In this document: piece by piece, positions 55,257 through 64,000 of the stretch
How positions within the stretch are numbered: position 1 is the stretch's first letter
Layout: every line of letters starts with the position of its first letter
Assembly: GCF_004769555.1 (NCBI RefSeq)
Contig: NZ_RQFY01000001.1
Coordinates: 434,001-498,000, forward strand
Origin: Leptospira koniambonensis
GTDB taxonomy: Bacteria; Spirochaetota; Leptospiria; Leptospirales; Leptospiraceae
Reading direction: 5' to 3'
Length of the DNA: 64,000 nt
The notes under the pieces: generated by a model
Databases searched by the model: none
Told to the model about the DNA's origin: nothing
What the model saw: only the letters and a program-made list of their open reading frames with translations
Translations under genes and position numbers: made by a program

Positions 55257-56426
55257 TTACCTCGCACTCGCAGTATTTTCTTCCAGTTGGCTGGACAAAA
55301 TTGGATCTTCTTTGGCGGAATTATAAGGAAGTTTAGGCCACCAAACAATATAATCTTTTTGTAAACCAGGTTCCACACTTTCTCCCGGCTTAGGAGTGAT
55401 CACATTGACCCCAAGTTCTTTAGATTTTTCTAAAACTCTTTCGATTGGTTCTGTCCATCCATGAGAAGCAAGGGCAAATAATCCCCAATGAATAGGAAGA
55501 AGAACTTTACCTTTCAGTTGTGTATGAGCAATCACTGCTTGTTCCGGCCCAATATGCCAGTCAGGCCAAGCTTGATTATACTGCCCTGTTTCGATCATAG
55601 TAAGATCAAAAGGCCCATATTTTTCTCCGATTTCTTTCATCTTGGGGAACAAACCTGTATCTCCTGAAAAATAAACTCTATGTTTAGGTCCAAGTAGTGC
55701 ATAACTGGACCAAAGTTTTTTATCATTATCCAAAAGATATCTACCGGATGCGTGTCTTGCAGGAGTGCTAACTATTTCTAAATTTTTAATCTTTTTAGTT
55801 TCCCACCAATCCATCTCTATGATTTTTTCAGCAGGAACTCCCCAATAAGAAAGATTTGCTCCAAGTCCAAGAGGAACTACAAATAATATGTTTCTATCTT
55901 TTAGTTTTGAAATGGTCCCTAAATCCATATGATCATAATGATCATGAGAAATTAATACTAGATCAATTTCAGGAAGATCTTCCAAAGAAATCAAAGGTGG
56001 GTACCATCTTTTAGGACCAAGCCAAGAAGAAGGAGAAGTTCTATCAGACCAAACAGGATCAGTTAAGATCCGAACTCCATCTAATTCTATCAAAGTAGAA
56101 GAATGCCCAAACCAAGTAACTCTCAAACCAGACTCAGGTAATTTAGAAAATCTTGTTTTTTCCACGTAAACCACTGGAACAGGATCCTTAGGACTTACAT
56201 CCTCGCTTTGTCGGAACATACTACCTAATGCCATCCAGAAATCATTGATCAAAGGTTGAGGATTTACGAATTGCCCATCCTTCCACTGAGGAGAGTTCTG
56301 CATTCTGATAAGTCTTTCTCCTTCTGGCTTTTTACCCAGAGCTTGGCAGGTATAAAAAAATGACGCTCCCAAAACTAAAACCAGGACCGGGATAAGCCAT
56401 TTTCGCGAACTGTGTGCCTTCTTCAT
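55257..56426 (-). CDS. MBL-fold hydrolase, NAPE-PLD-like, exported or membrane anchored
   Basis: 389 residues. N-terminal hydrophobic segment (WLIPVLVLVLGASFFYTC, possible lipobox or anchor) and an MBL fold with TWFGHSSTLIELDGVRILTD, SHDHYDHMD (metal site) and WHIGPEQAV, GLFALASHGWTEP. This is the N-acyl phosphatidylethanolamine phospholipase D-like/UlaG group. Upstream region carries two operator-like repeats shared with the divergent TetR gene. Confidence 0.88.
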   Translation of the reverse strand: MKKAHSSRKWLIPVLVLVLGASFFYTCQALGKKPEGERLIRMQNSPQWKDGQFVNPQPLINDFWMALGSMFRQSEDVSPKDPVPVVYVEKTRFSKLPESGLRVTWFGHSSTLIELDGVRILTDPVWSDRTSPSSWLGPKRWYPPLISLEDLPEIDLVLISHDHYDHMDLGTISKLKDRNILFVVPLGLGANLSYWGVPAEKIIEMDWWETKKIKNLEIVSTPARHASGRYLLDNDKKLWSSYALLGPKHRVYFSGDTGLFPKMKEIGEKYGPFDLTMIETGQYNQAWPDWHIGPEQAVIAHTQLKGKVLLPIHWGLFALASHGWTEPIERVLEKSKELGVNVITPKPGESVEPGLQKDYIVWWPKLPYNSAKEDPILSSQLEENTASAR

Positions 56427-56486
56427 TTTATATTATTTCCTTATTCAGAATAGATCTCCCGAGCTTCGAGCAGATATAATTCTTAC

Positions 56487-56515
56487 ATTTTGACAATTTT
56501 AATCTAACTTGTCAA
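56487..56515 (-). promoter_or_regulatory. Minus-strand promoter overlapping operator 1
   Basis: On the minus strand TTGACA (56510-56515), 17-bp spacer, CAAAAT (56487-56492). It overlaps the inverted repeat TTGACAA-N12-TTGTCAA (56490-56515), so a bound repressor would block the MBL-hydrolase operon. Confidence 0.4.
56490..56515. promoter_or_regulatory. TetR operator candidate 1, TTGACAA-N12-TTGTCAA
   Basis: A perfect 7-bp inverted repeat with a 12-bp spacer in the gap between the MBL-hydrolase and TetR genes. Confidence 0.55.
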
Positions 56516-56543
56516 TTTTTCAGACCTGAAAATCCAGATAAAG

Positions 56544-56569
56544 TTGACATTTTTTTATAAATTTGTCAA
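56544..56569. promoter_or_regulatory. TetR operator candidate 2, TTGACAT-N12-TTGTCAA
   Basis: The same architecture and spacing as candidate 1, with one mismatch, located 54 bp away and ending 8 bp before the TetR ATG. This position fits autorepression. Confidence 0.55.
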
Positions 56570-56577
56570 ATAATCTT

Positions 56578-57114
56578 ATGACCCGAAAGGCAAACCTTGT
56601 AGACGAGGAAAGAAAAAAGGAAATTTTAGACGCTGCCTTATATTGTTTTCTTCAATTTGGGTATTCCAAAACTTCCATGGATGATATCGCAAAGCAGGCG
56701 AATTTATCCCGTCCTCTTCTATATTTGAAATTTAAGAATAAAGAGGATCTATACGAGGGGATTTTTGATTATACCTTGGAAGGAAGTTACGAAGAAGCGG
56801 AGAAGGTTTTAAGCCAAAATATTTCTTCTAAACAAAAACTTCTGCGCGTCTGCGAATTGGTATTGATTGAGCCTTGGGCTAAGATAGAAGGAAAACCTAG
56901 GACCTCTGAGTTTTATGAAACCTGTTCTAAATTATCCCCTAAGAGCACTCAAAGATACGAACGCCAAATCATCAAATTCACAGAACAGATATTAGGAGAT
57001 AAAGAAACTGCAAAAGTCTTTTTCCTGGCTTTAGAAGGACTTTCTGCTGACCTTCCCAAAACGAAAGTTTTACGCAAAAGAGTAGAATTACTCACCGAAA
57101 GATTCACACGTTAA
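56578..57114 (+). CDS. TetR-family transcriptional regulator
   Basis: 178 residues from ATG 56578; an upstream TTG at 56563 lies inside operator 2 and is rejected. N-terminal HTH ILDAALYCFLQFGYSKTSMD and ANLSRPLLYLKFKNKEDLYE is classical TetR; the C-terminal ligand domain is all-helical. It is divergent from the MBL-hydrolase/epimerase operon, and two identical-spacing repeats lie between, so it probably represses both. Confidence 0.92.
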   Translation: MTRKANLVDEERKKEILDAALYCFLQFGYSKTSMDDIAKQANLSRPLLYLKFKNKEDLYEGIFDYTLEGSYEEAEKVLSQNISSKQKLLRVCELVLIEPWAKIEGKPRTSEFYETCSKLSPKSTQRYERQIIKFTEQILGDKETAKVFFLALEGLSADLPKTKVLRKRVELLTERFTR

Positions 57115-57311
57115 GAGCCTCTCCCAGGCCGCAATGACGGCACTGTTCCGATGATTTAAGTTTTGGGAACGGACTATAAGATATTTCCGATTTTCAATAA
57201 TTTTCCGACCTTTCCCGGTCGAAAATTACAATCATGCTACGTCTTAGGATTTAGCTCTTGCCAATAAATCGGGGTATTATACCCTGCAGCTGACTTTTTA
57301 CAAGAATCGTA

Positions 57312-59786
57312 ATGACCAAACTGAAATTTCCCATTCCATCTAATTTACACAGATTTGTCTCACAAAAACTTCTTATATTCTGCCTAGTTTTTTTCCTTGG
57401 TAATTGTGAGAGATCCTCCTGGATTGCAGAAGATTCTATTCTCTCCTTAAATGGAGAATGGGAATTTATTTCTGATAATAATACAAATCCTGATTTCAAA
57501 AAAGGAACTAAGATCACAGTTCCATTCGATTTTAGTTCGGATGATATTTATCAAAATTATGATGGATGTATTTCGATACGTCATGCGCTACCGGAGAAGG
57601 TCCGTGCTTGGATGAATCAGCAGACTTCGGTTGCAATCGATTCTGGTCATAGTTCAGACTTTGCAGAATTTTATCTGAATGAAACTTCTAAATTAGGCCT
57701 GATCGGAAAAACTGGAAGAAGAGATCCTTATCTTTCCGGTCAAGATGGAAGGATCGTATCCGTCTTACCCGCTGCGGTCTTTCGTCCAGGTGGAGAAAAT
57801 TATATCTACGCAAAAATCTGCACAATCCCAGGAAAACCTTTCCATTGGAGCGGACCAAAAGTTTCATTAGGACTTTCAGAATCCATTTTTAAAAAATTTG
57901 GATTAGAACTGAGTGTCGCATTTTTACTAGCTGCAGTTTATATCAGTGTAGGACTTTATCATCTTCTTTTAGCAATCAGAAGGCCAAGTGATATATTCAA
58001 TTTATATTTTGGATTTTTTGCGATCTTCTTCTCTATATTCCATCTTACGAATAATTCCACTGCAGAGATACTTTTCGGTTCTCATAGACAATTACAGTCC
58101 AAGGTAGACCAAGTCTCACTGATGATGTTTATAGGAAGCCTTCTCTTGTTTATTGCAAGGTTCTTCCAAGGAAAACATCCTAAGTTTGCTGTATATTCTG
58201 CTGCACTTTATGGAATTGTAGGTCTTTTAGATATATTCGTAAATCAGTATATTCGAGATTTATTACTTACAATTATTGCAGGACTCACTGTAGTTTTTGT
58301 TCTTCCTTATATCTCATTCATTACGGGAAGATCCGCTTGGAAAGGGAATTCCGATGCAAGATTACTCTTAGGCGGAGTTGCATTGATCGCACTCGGCGGG
58401 ATCCATGATTATGCTGTTACAAATAGGCTGATCAATTCCGCGCTTATCATGCCATTCACATTCTTAGCATTTATATTGGGCATAGCATTCATATTAGCAA
58501 ATCGTTTCGTCCGTGTTCATAACGAGGTAGAAGAGTTAAATGCCAGTCTCGAGGAGAAGGTCCGCCAAAGAACAAATGACCTTCAAAAAAGTTTAAGTGA
58601 GATCAGAGAACTTAAACACCAACAAGATGGGGATTATTTCCTAACTTCCCAATTAATGCAGCCACTCGCCGGAAATTATGGACATAGTGATATAGTAAGA
58701 GCAGAAATACTTTGCCGCCAAAAGAAAAGATTCCAATTCAGAAATTGGCAAGGCGAATTAGGCGGAGATTTATGTGCAGTATATTCCCTAAAATTGAAAG
58801 GGAGACCTGTATTAGTTTTCTTTAATGGGGATGCAATGGGTAAATCCATGCAGGGCGCCGGTGGGGCCCTTATCATGGGAACCATTTTTAAAACCATAGT
58901 CACAAGAACCCAAAACACAGAAGAGATGCAGGACCTTTTTCCAGAACATTGGCTCAAAAGATGTTACCATGAACTAAAAAGTGTATTCATTTCCTTTGAT
59001 GGAAGAATGTTAATCTCCATGGTAGTTGGGATCGTAGACGAAGAATCAGGACTAATGTATTTTGTAAATGCAGAACATCCTCAAGTAGTCATGTATAGAG
59101 ATGGAAGAGCTGATTTCTTATCCGAAAATGGGATGTTAAGAAAAGTAGGAGTAGAAGATCCAGAAGAAGTGTTTGTGGTCCAAACACTCCAACTCAAACC
59201 GAATGACGTGATCTTGATCGGCTCAGACGGAAGAGACGATGTCCAACTTGGGATCAATGAAGACGGAAATCATATCATCAACGAAGACGAAAGAGCATTC
59301 TTAAGGGATGTAGAAGAGGCAAAAGCAGAACTTCTACAAATAGAATCTTTAATCCAATCCAGAGGAGATATCATAGACGACTTGAGTCTTGTAAGGATTT
59401 CTTATAAGGAAGAGATGACCTCTGTCGCTGACATTTTAGATGATCCTTTCCAAAACCAACAAGTCCCAGATGCAATCTCAGAAAAATCAAATCGCAGAAA
59501 AGCTCTCAGAAACGCAATAGAAGAGAAAGATTATATCTATGTTGGATCGGAAGGGCAAAAGTATCTGGAAAAATATCCAGATGATAGCTCAGTCTATCTT
59601 TGGGTTTCTTATGCACTTGCAAGACTTGGAAATTATGAGAAGGCAATCGATTTCGGAGAAGTTCTTCTCATGAGAGATCCGACACATTCCAAAAACCTGG
59701 AACATTTAAGTAAGTTACATTACAAAAATGGAAACAAGTTACGAGCAGAGGCTTTATTAGCGGCATCAAAGTTTAAATTGGATTAA
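57312..59786 (+). CDS. 7TMR-DISM / PP2C (SpoIIE-type) phosphatase with TPR tail
   Basis: 824 residues. Signal with lipobox-like FFLGNC, a DISM-like extracellular domain (about 40-190), seven membrane helices (about 200-400), a coiled coil (EELNASLEEKVRQRTNDLQK), a SpoIIE-type phosphatase (GELGGDLCAVY, FNGDAMGKSMQGAGG, LIGSDGRDDVQ, DDLSLVRI) and a short TPR-like C-terminus (about 745-820). The GGDLCAVY block lacks the second Asp of the common GGDxxD motif, but other metal-ligand aspartates are present. It probably dephosphorylates an anti-anti-sigma type partner. It is convergent with the nitrate reductase gene (6 bp apart). Confidence 0.9.
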   Translation: MTKLKFPIPSNLHRFVSQKLLIFCLVFFLGNCERSSWIAEDSILSLNGEWEFISDNNTNPDFKKGTKITVPFDFSSDDIYQNYDGCISIRHALPEKVRAWMNQQTSVAIDSGHSSDFAEFYLNETSKLGLIGKTGRRDPYLSGQDGRIVSVLPAAVFRPGGENYIYAKICTIPGKPFHWSGPKVSLGLSESIFKKFGLELSVAFLLAAVYISVGLYHLLLAIRRPSDIFNLYFGFFAIFFSIFHLTNNSTAEILFGSHRQLQSKVDQVSLMMFIGSLLLFIARFFQGKHPKFAVYSAALYGIVGLLDIFVNQYIRDLLLTIIAGLTVVFVLPYISFITGRSAWKGNSDARLLLGGVALIALGGIHDYAVTNRLINSALIMPFTFLAFILGIAFILANRFVRVHNEVEELNASLEEKVRQRTNDLQKSLSEIRELKHQQDGDYFLTSQLMQPLAGNYGHSDIVRAEILCRQKKRFQFRNWQGELGGDLCAVYSLKLKGRPVLVFFNGDAMGKSMQGAGGALIMGTIFKTIVTRTQNTEEMQDLFPEHWLKRCYHELKSVFISFDGRMLISMVVGIVDEESGLMYFVNAEHPQVVMYRDGRADFLSENGMLRKVGVEDPEEVFVVQTLQLKPNDVILIGSDGRDDVQLGINEDGNHIINEDERAFLRDVEEAKAELLQIESLIQSRGDIIDDLSLVRISYKEEMTSVADILDDPFQNQQVPDAISEKSNRRKALRNAIEEKDYIYVGSEGQKYLEKYPDDSSVYLWVSYALARLGNYEKAIDFGEVLLMRDPTHSKNLEHLSKLHYKNGNKLRAEALLAASKFKLD

Positions 59787-59792
59787 AACTTT

Positions 59793-62700
59793 TTAAACTT
59801 CTTTTAACATACTTTTCAGGATTGTGGTTACTTCCAAACGGCAGCTACCACATCCTGTTCCTGCTCCGGTTCTTCTACCAATAGCCTCCAGGGTTTTTTC
59901 TCCATCCTGGATGGCTTCTCTGATATTGCCCTCGCCTACTCCATTGCAGGAACAAACCACTTTTCCCTGGAGAGGTTTCATCATCTCTCCATCGTTCAGC
60001 AGATGTTTTCTGCGATCTCCGAGTTCAATCCCAGATGAAACCCAGTCCTTCATTCTGCTAAAAGAAGATTTATCTCCAATCAATATAGCAGCTACCAATC
60101 GGTCATTTCGGATAATACATTTTTTATAAAAACGTTTTTTACGATCTAAGAATATGATCTCTTCAAATTCTCCTCTTTTGTCATGAGGAATTTCCATAGG
60201 AACATCAGGGAGACGGATCGTTGCTAATTCTAATCCAGGGATTTTTAAAATATGAGCGTGTAAAGAACCGGTGTATTCATTAAATGCATATCCGAATAAA
60301 TGTTGTGCTGCAATCTTTGCCTGGTCATCCACTGCGGAAATATTTCCATAAGTTCCAGTTTTATGTTCCGCAATTTCTCCGATACAATATACATCAGGAT
60401 CACTGGATCTTAAAAAAGAATCCACTATAACTCCGCTATCACAATCCAATCCACCTTTTACTGCTATCTCGAAGTTCGGCTTGGTCCCAATTGCAAAGAT
60501 AATCCCATCTGGTTCTATAAAATTTCCATTTGTGAGTTGGACTTTAGAAACTCTCTCCGTTCCTTCTATTTTAGAAATTTCGCATTCAAATATTAATTCT
60601 ATTCCTCTCGCGAGAATTTCTTCTTTTAAGATATCTGCACCGACCGAATCTAATTTTTGGGACATCAAACGATCGGATCGAACAAGAACAGTCACTTGAA
60701 CGCCGACACCTTTTAAAGCAGCGGCAAGTTCTAATCCTAAGAGTCCTCCACCTACAATCAGCGCATGAGATTTCGGAACAAAAAAACCTTTGATACGATC
60801 CGCGTCCGCCTTACTTCTTAAACTAAACACTCCCAGCATCTCAGGAGGGACCTTGTTAGGCCAAACAGGAGAACTTCCCATTGCGAGCACAAGCTTATTA
60901 TAAGAATATAATGTTCCTTCTGTATCACGGACTTTCTTACCTTCCGTATAGATCATCTGAACTGATTTATTTGGAAATAGATCCAAATTCCAGTCTTTAA
61001 CTTCATCCGGATCGGCAGGCATCAGATCATCAAATTCCTTCTCCCCTCCAATATAATCAGGAAGAAGCACCCTATTATAAAATGGGTTTTCTTCCCTACA
61101 CATTACAGTGATATCATCGCCGGGAGCAAGATTTCTATATTGTTTTAAGAATGCGTAAGCTGCAGTTCCACCACCTACTATGAGTATTTTTTCTTTGGGC
61201 TTTTTATATTGAGCGATACGAACTGCTGAAATTTTAAAACCAGGTTGTTTAGAAAAAGGATCCGAAGCAGAACTTGTAAGATTATTAGATCTGAATATAT
61301 CCGTCCCATTTTTTCTTCCCCAATGCATTGGTAAAAACACAACGCCTCGTTTGATTGATTCAGTCAAAAGCGCTTTCGCACGAACAGATCCACGCTTGCT
61401 CGAAATGGTAACCACCATTCCATCTTTGATATCATATTTATAAGCATCATCTGGATGGATCTCTAAGAAAGGTTCAGGTCTATGTTCTCTTAATTTTTTG
61501 ACCTTACCAGTACGAGTCATCGTATGCCATTGGTCTCTGATCCTACCTGTGGTAAGCACCAAAGGAAAATCCTCGTCCGGTTTTTCTGAATCATCCTCTG
61601 ATCTTACTGAATGGATCCTTGCCTTCTCATTCTTTCTATAAAATTTTCCGTCACCGAATAATCGAATATTATCCAAATGTCCTTTTTGAGGATAAGGCCA
61701 TCTTATAGCCCTATGTTTACGAATTTCTTCATAATCTAAACCTAATATATCAATCTTGGTACCTTCAGTTAATCTGCAATGCTCCAGAAAAATTTCTTCT
61801 TCATCGGAGTAATGGAAAGAAGGACCAAATCCCATTCGTTTTGCAAAATCTTGAATGATCCAAGAATCAGCCTTTGCTTCGCCGGGAGGTTCTAAAATTT
61901 TTGGAAGAACGGAGATGCTCCGGTCGGAGCTTGTCATTGTACCCTTCTTCTCCGCCCAACCTGCAGCAGGCAAAACAAGATCTGCAAAAGGGATCACACT
62001 TGAGTCCGCAGAAATATCTTGTACAACAACAAATTCTGCCAAACGTAGACCTGACTCCGCTGCCCTCACATCAGGAAGACTCACTGCAGGATTTGTGCAG
62101 ATAATCCAAATAGCTTTCATTCTTCCAGAAGCAAGCTTTTCAAAAATTTCAGTCGCACTATAACCTGGAGTCTCCGAGATAGAATCTACACCCCAGAACT
62201 TCGCGACTTCCTTTCTATGTTCCGGATTTTCTAGATCTCTATGTGCAGGAAGAAGATTACAAAGTCCACCGACTTCCCTGCCTCCCATCGCATTAGATTG
62301 CCCAGTTAAGGAGAATGGACCTGAGCCGGGTTTTCCAATATGTCCAGTAAGAAGAGAAAGATTGATGAGAGCTAAATTTTTATTTACTCCAACAACACTT
62401 TGATTCAAACCCATGGCCCATAGACTGATAAAACCATTTGCCTTAGAAATAAACTCTGCGGTTTTATAAATGAGTTCGGGAGAAATACCGCAAATCTCTG
62501 CTGCTTTAGAAACAGAAATTTCAAAAACCTTTGTCTTTAATTCTTCGAAACCTTCTGTATGGTCCTGTATGAATTTAGGATCTATCCAGTCCTTCTCTAT
62601 TAGAATTCTTGCAATTGCATGAAATAAATAAATATCAGTTCCAGGATCTATCTGCAAATGAATATCTGCATGTTCGCAGGATTCAGTCCTACGAGGATCG

Positions 62701-63341
62701 ACCACGATCAACTTAATGTTCGGATTTTCTCTTTTTCTAGCTTCAATCCTTCTGAATACAATTGGATGGCACCAGGCAGGATTTGCTCCGGCTACTAAAA
62801 AACAATCTGCAAGATCCAAGTCCTCGTAACCAACGGGAACTGCATCTTCTCCAAATGCCATCTTATATCCTGTGACCGCGGAACTCATACAGAGCCTGGA
62901 GTTTGTATCTATATTATTTGTTCCTAAAAAACCTTTAGTTAACTTATTTATAATATAATATTCTTCTGTTAGAAGCTGTCCAGATACATAAAAACCAACA
63001 GAATCAGGGCCGAATTCCTTAATAAAACTTTTAAATTTTTCCGCAGCGAAATCGAGAGCCTTGTCCCAACTTGTCCTCTTTAAGGGAGCAAAACGATCCT
63101 CCCTCATCATAGGGAACAAAAGTCTGTCTGTCCTATCCATGACGGAATAATGCAAATTCATCCCCTTTGAACAAAGTATCCCTCTGTTTGTAGGATGATC
63201 CGGATCCCCGCTTACGGAGATTTCCAGTGGCCCAGATTTTTCTACCTTCAGGCCACAACCCACCCCGCAGTACGGACAGGTGGTCTGAAAGATTTCCGGG
63301 TTTTGCATATCCATACTCATGCAATTATCACGCCAGACCAT
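59793..63341 (-). CDS. nasA: Fused assimilatory nitrate reductase (MopB + FAD/NAD + BFD)
   Basis: 1182 residues. Residues about 20-700: molybdopterin oxidoreductase with a 4Fe-4S motif (Cys22, 25, 29, 57) and a likely Mo-ligand Cys in SRLCMSSAV, closest to NasA/NarB. Residues about 705-1110: FAD/NAD(P) oxidoreductase (ILIVGGGTAAYAFL, ALIVGGGLLGLELAAAL), like NasC or the NirB N-terminus. C-terminus: BFD-type 2Fe-2S domain (VVCSCNGVGEG, GTGCGSC). This single chain could take NAD(P)H electrons to nitrate. The start may be ATG 63320 or 63314; no good ribosome site separates them. The inverted repeat ATTTGA-N8-TCAAAT (63347-63366) lies directly upstream. Confidence 0.9.
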   Translation of the reverse strand: MVWRDNCMSMDMQNPEIFQTTCPYCGVGCGLKVEKSGPLEISVSGDPDHPTNRGILCSKGMNLHYSVMDRTDRLLFPMMREDRFAPLKRTSWDKALDFAAEKFKSFIKEFGPDSVGFYVSGQLLTEEYYIINKLTKGFLGTNNIDTNSRLCMSSAVTGYKMAFGEDAVPVGYEDLDLADCFLVAGANPAWCHPIVFRRIEARKRENPNIKLIVVDPRRTESCEHADIHLQIDPGTDIYLFHAIARILIEKDWIDPKFIQDHTEGFEELKTKVFEISVSKAAEICGISPELIYKTAEFISKANGFISLWAMGLNQSVVGVNKNLALINLSLLTGHIGKPGSGPFSLTGQSNAMGGREVGGLCNLLPAHRDLENPEHRKEVAKFWGVDSISETPGYSATEIFEKLASGRMKAIWIICTNPAVSLPDVRAAESGLRLAEFVVVQDISADSSVIPFADLVLPAAGWAEKKGTMTSSDRSISVLPKILEPPGEAKADSWIIQDFAKRMGFGPSFHYSDEEEIFLEHCRLTEGTKIDILGLDYEEIRKHRAIRWPYPQKGHLDNIRLFGDGKFYRKNEKARIHSVRSEDDSEKPDEDFPLVLTTGRIRDQWHTMTRTGKVKKLREHRPEPFLEIHPDDAYKYDIKDGMVVTISSKRGSVRAKALLTESIKRGVVFLPMHWGRKNGTDIFRSNNLTSSASDPFSKQPGFKISAVRIAQYKKPKEKILIVGGGTAAYAFLKQYRNLAPGDDITVMCREENPFYNRVLLPDYIGGEKEFDDLMPADPDEVKDWNLDLFPNKSVQMIYTEGKKVRDTEGTLYSYNKLVLAMGSSPVWPNKVPPEMLGVFSLRSKADADRIKGFFVPKSHALIVGGGLLGLELAAALKGVGVQVTVLVRSDRLMSQKLDSVGADILKEEILARGIELIFECEISKIEGTERVSKVQLTNGNFIEPDGIIFAIGTKPNFEIAVKGGLDCDSGVIVDSFLRSSDPDVYCIGEIAEHKTGTYGNISAVDDQAKIAAQHLFGYAFNEYTGSLHAHILKIPGLELATIRLPDVPMEIPHDKRGEFEEIIFLDRKKRFYKKCIIRNDRLVAAILIGDKSSFSRMKDWVSSGIELGDRRKHLLNDGEMMKPLQGKVVCSCNGVGEGNIREAIQDGEKTLEAIGRRTGAGTGCGSCRLEVTTILKSMLKEV

Positions 63342-63644
63342 GGATTATTTGAAAAACGAGTCAAATAGTGGGTTTCCGAACCTGTTTTCGGGGAGAGATA
63401 TTCCTTTTAGCCTCAGATAGAAGGCAGTTTGTATAGAATCTTTGCAATGTAGTATCTTCGACAAAACTCTTACAACCAACTATCCCCGGATCTTTGGTCC
63501 GAGAAGCGTAGAATATACACTGGAATCAAGATTCAAAGCGATCAGAAACGAATTGCCTTTCTTTTTTAGATCTGGCATTTATCCTGCATATAAAGAAAAG
63601 GTATCCATTGGATATGACGGGTCCTCCAGGCTCGAACCCAAAAA
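63342..63644. other. 303-bp intergenic region upstream of the nitrate reductase
   Basis: No confident gene. It contains the dyad ATTTGA-N8-TCAAAT (63347-63366) adjoining the nitrate reductase start. A frame from TTG 63442 to 63648 (68 codons) has no ribosome site, an unusual composition and no family, and is not called. No tRNA or riboswitch was recognised. Confidence 0.4.
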
Positions 63645-64000
63645 ATGAAAGAGAAGAACGAGCATGAAATTTTGTTTTTTTTCTATTCCCAAGCGGACTT
63701 TTTAGAGGAAGTCTGGGCAGAATATAAAAGATCTCCTGCAAAACTTTCCTGCTTAAATCTTGTGAATTGGATTTTTGCAGCCTTTCCGATTTACGAAGAC
63801 ATTTCTAAACTTCTTCCTTCTGTGATCTCAAAAACAAAACAGGCTTCCGAAAATGGACACGATCCAGACTTTTCTTACGAATTAAAAAAAGTAGATATAA
63901 ATGTAAAAACTCCGAGCGAACTTGTTTCAGTTTACAAAAGAGTTTTTGAAAGCAAACAAACGGATAAGAAGAAGTCACTCCAAAACAGCAAATACTTCTG
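63645..64000 (+). CDS. Hypothetical protein (5' part, runs off right edge)
   Basis: Open frame of 118 codons from ATG 63645 without a stop: MKEKNEHEILFFFYSQADFL at the start, soluble and Lys/Glu-rich, no signal peptide, no recognised motif. A stop codon occurs 9 codons upstream of the ATG in the same frame, limiting the start. No clear Shine-Dalgarno sequence. Codon use resembles its neighbours. Confidence 0.6.
   Translation, partial: MKEKNEHEILFFFYSQADFLEEVWAEYKRSPAKLSCLNLVNWIFAAFPIYEDISKLLPSVISKTKQASENGHDPDFSYELKKVDINVKTPSELVSVYKRVFESKQTDKKKSLQNSKYF

Noticed and set aside
63600..63645. tRNA T-loop-like sequence GGCTCGAACCC
   Set aside because: No acceptor or anticodon stems can be drawn around it.
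63442..63648. 68-codon frame from TTG before the right-edge gene
   Set aside because: No ribosome site, no family, odd composition; the small overlap with the next ATG is probably chance.
1..64000. CRISPR arrays, insertion sequences, rRNA genes
   Set aside because: No regularly spaced repeats, transposase-like frames or rRNA-like sequence were seen on reading both strands.

Overview
The window looks like a chromosomal segment of a Leptospira species, probably an environmental or saprophytic-type lineage. This rests on the moderately AT-rich composition, permissive spirochaete lipoboxes, very large orphan lipoproteins, many hybrid and PAS-type sensor kinases, membrane-anchored AraC regulators, and the gene repertoire (LeuCD, cbb3 oxidase, fused assimilatory nitrate reductase). 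The genus call is inference from protein character; no search was run. No rRNA, tRNA, insertion sequence, prophage or CRISPR array was recognised.

Layout. 1-8.5 kb: the 5' part of a 7TM sensor-like protein runs off the left edge, followed by two overlapping genes for lipoproteins of about 1200 residues. 8.5-16.3 kb: an AraC regulator with a membrane domain next to a fatty acid desaturase, a DMT exporter closely followed by a GH67-like TIM-barrel protein, a MORN-repeat lipoprotein, an Rrf2 regulator and a serine hydrolase. 16.3-24.7 kb: a LysR regulator divergent from leuCD with a perfect 10+3+10 operator-like dyad between them, a PlsC acyltransferase, a Gly-rich small lipoprotein, a crotonase and a multi-PAS histidine kinase. 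24.8-31.4 kb: a FadL-type porin, a serine acetyltransferase, and a family 2A (SrpI-type) encapsulin gene overlapping a cysteine desulfurase gene whose product carries a disordered 160-residue N-terminal extension, with a divergent AraC regulator. This is the most interesting system in the window: a putative sulfur-handling protein nanocompartment. The acetyltransferase and encapsulin upstream regions share an identical 13-bp motif.

31.4-38.6 kb: a PEBP protein, ThiM, a NarL-type response regulator with a large hybrid kinase carrying two kinase modules, and a CoA-transferase. 38.7-46.9 kb: a complete cbb3 oxidase structural and assembly operon, ccoN-O-Q-P-G-H-I-S plus a SafE-like membrane protein, behind an FNR-type box; ccoQ and ccoS are very short genes. 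A Crp/Fnr-family regulator lies just beyond, on the other strand. 46.9-57.1 kb: a beta-CASP nuclease, a LytS/LytR-type pair, an internally deleted Hsp20 remnant with intact promoter and RBS, an HdeD-like protein, DoxX, an AraC regulator, and an MBL-hydrolase/NAD-epimerase operon divergent from a TetR regulator with two identically spaced operator candidates. 57.3-64 kb: a 7TMR-DISM/PP2C/TPR signalling protein, a fused NAD(P)H-type assimilatory nitrate reductase, and a partial unknown gene at the right edge.

Themes that connect: sulfur (serine acetyltransferase makes O-acetylserine for cysteine synthesis, the desulfurase consumes cysteine, and the encapsulin probably houses the desulfurase); low-oxygen respiration (cbb3 plus FNR box plus Crp/Fnr regulator); and dense envelope signalling.
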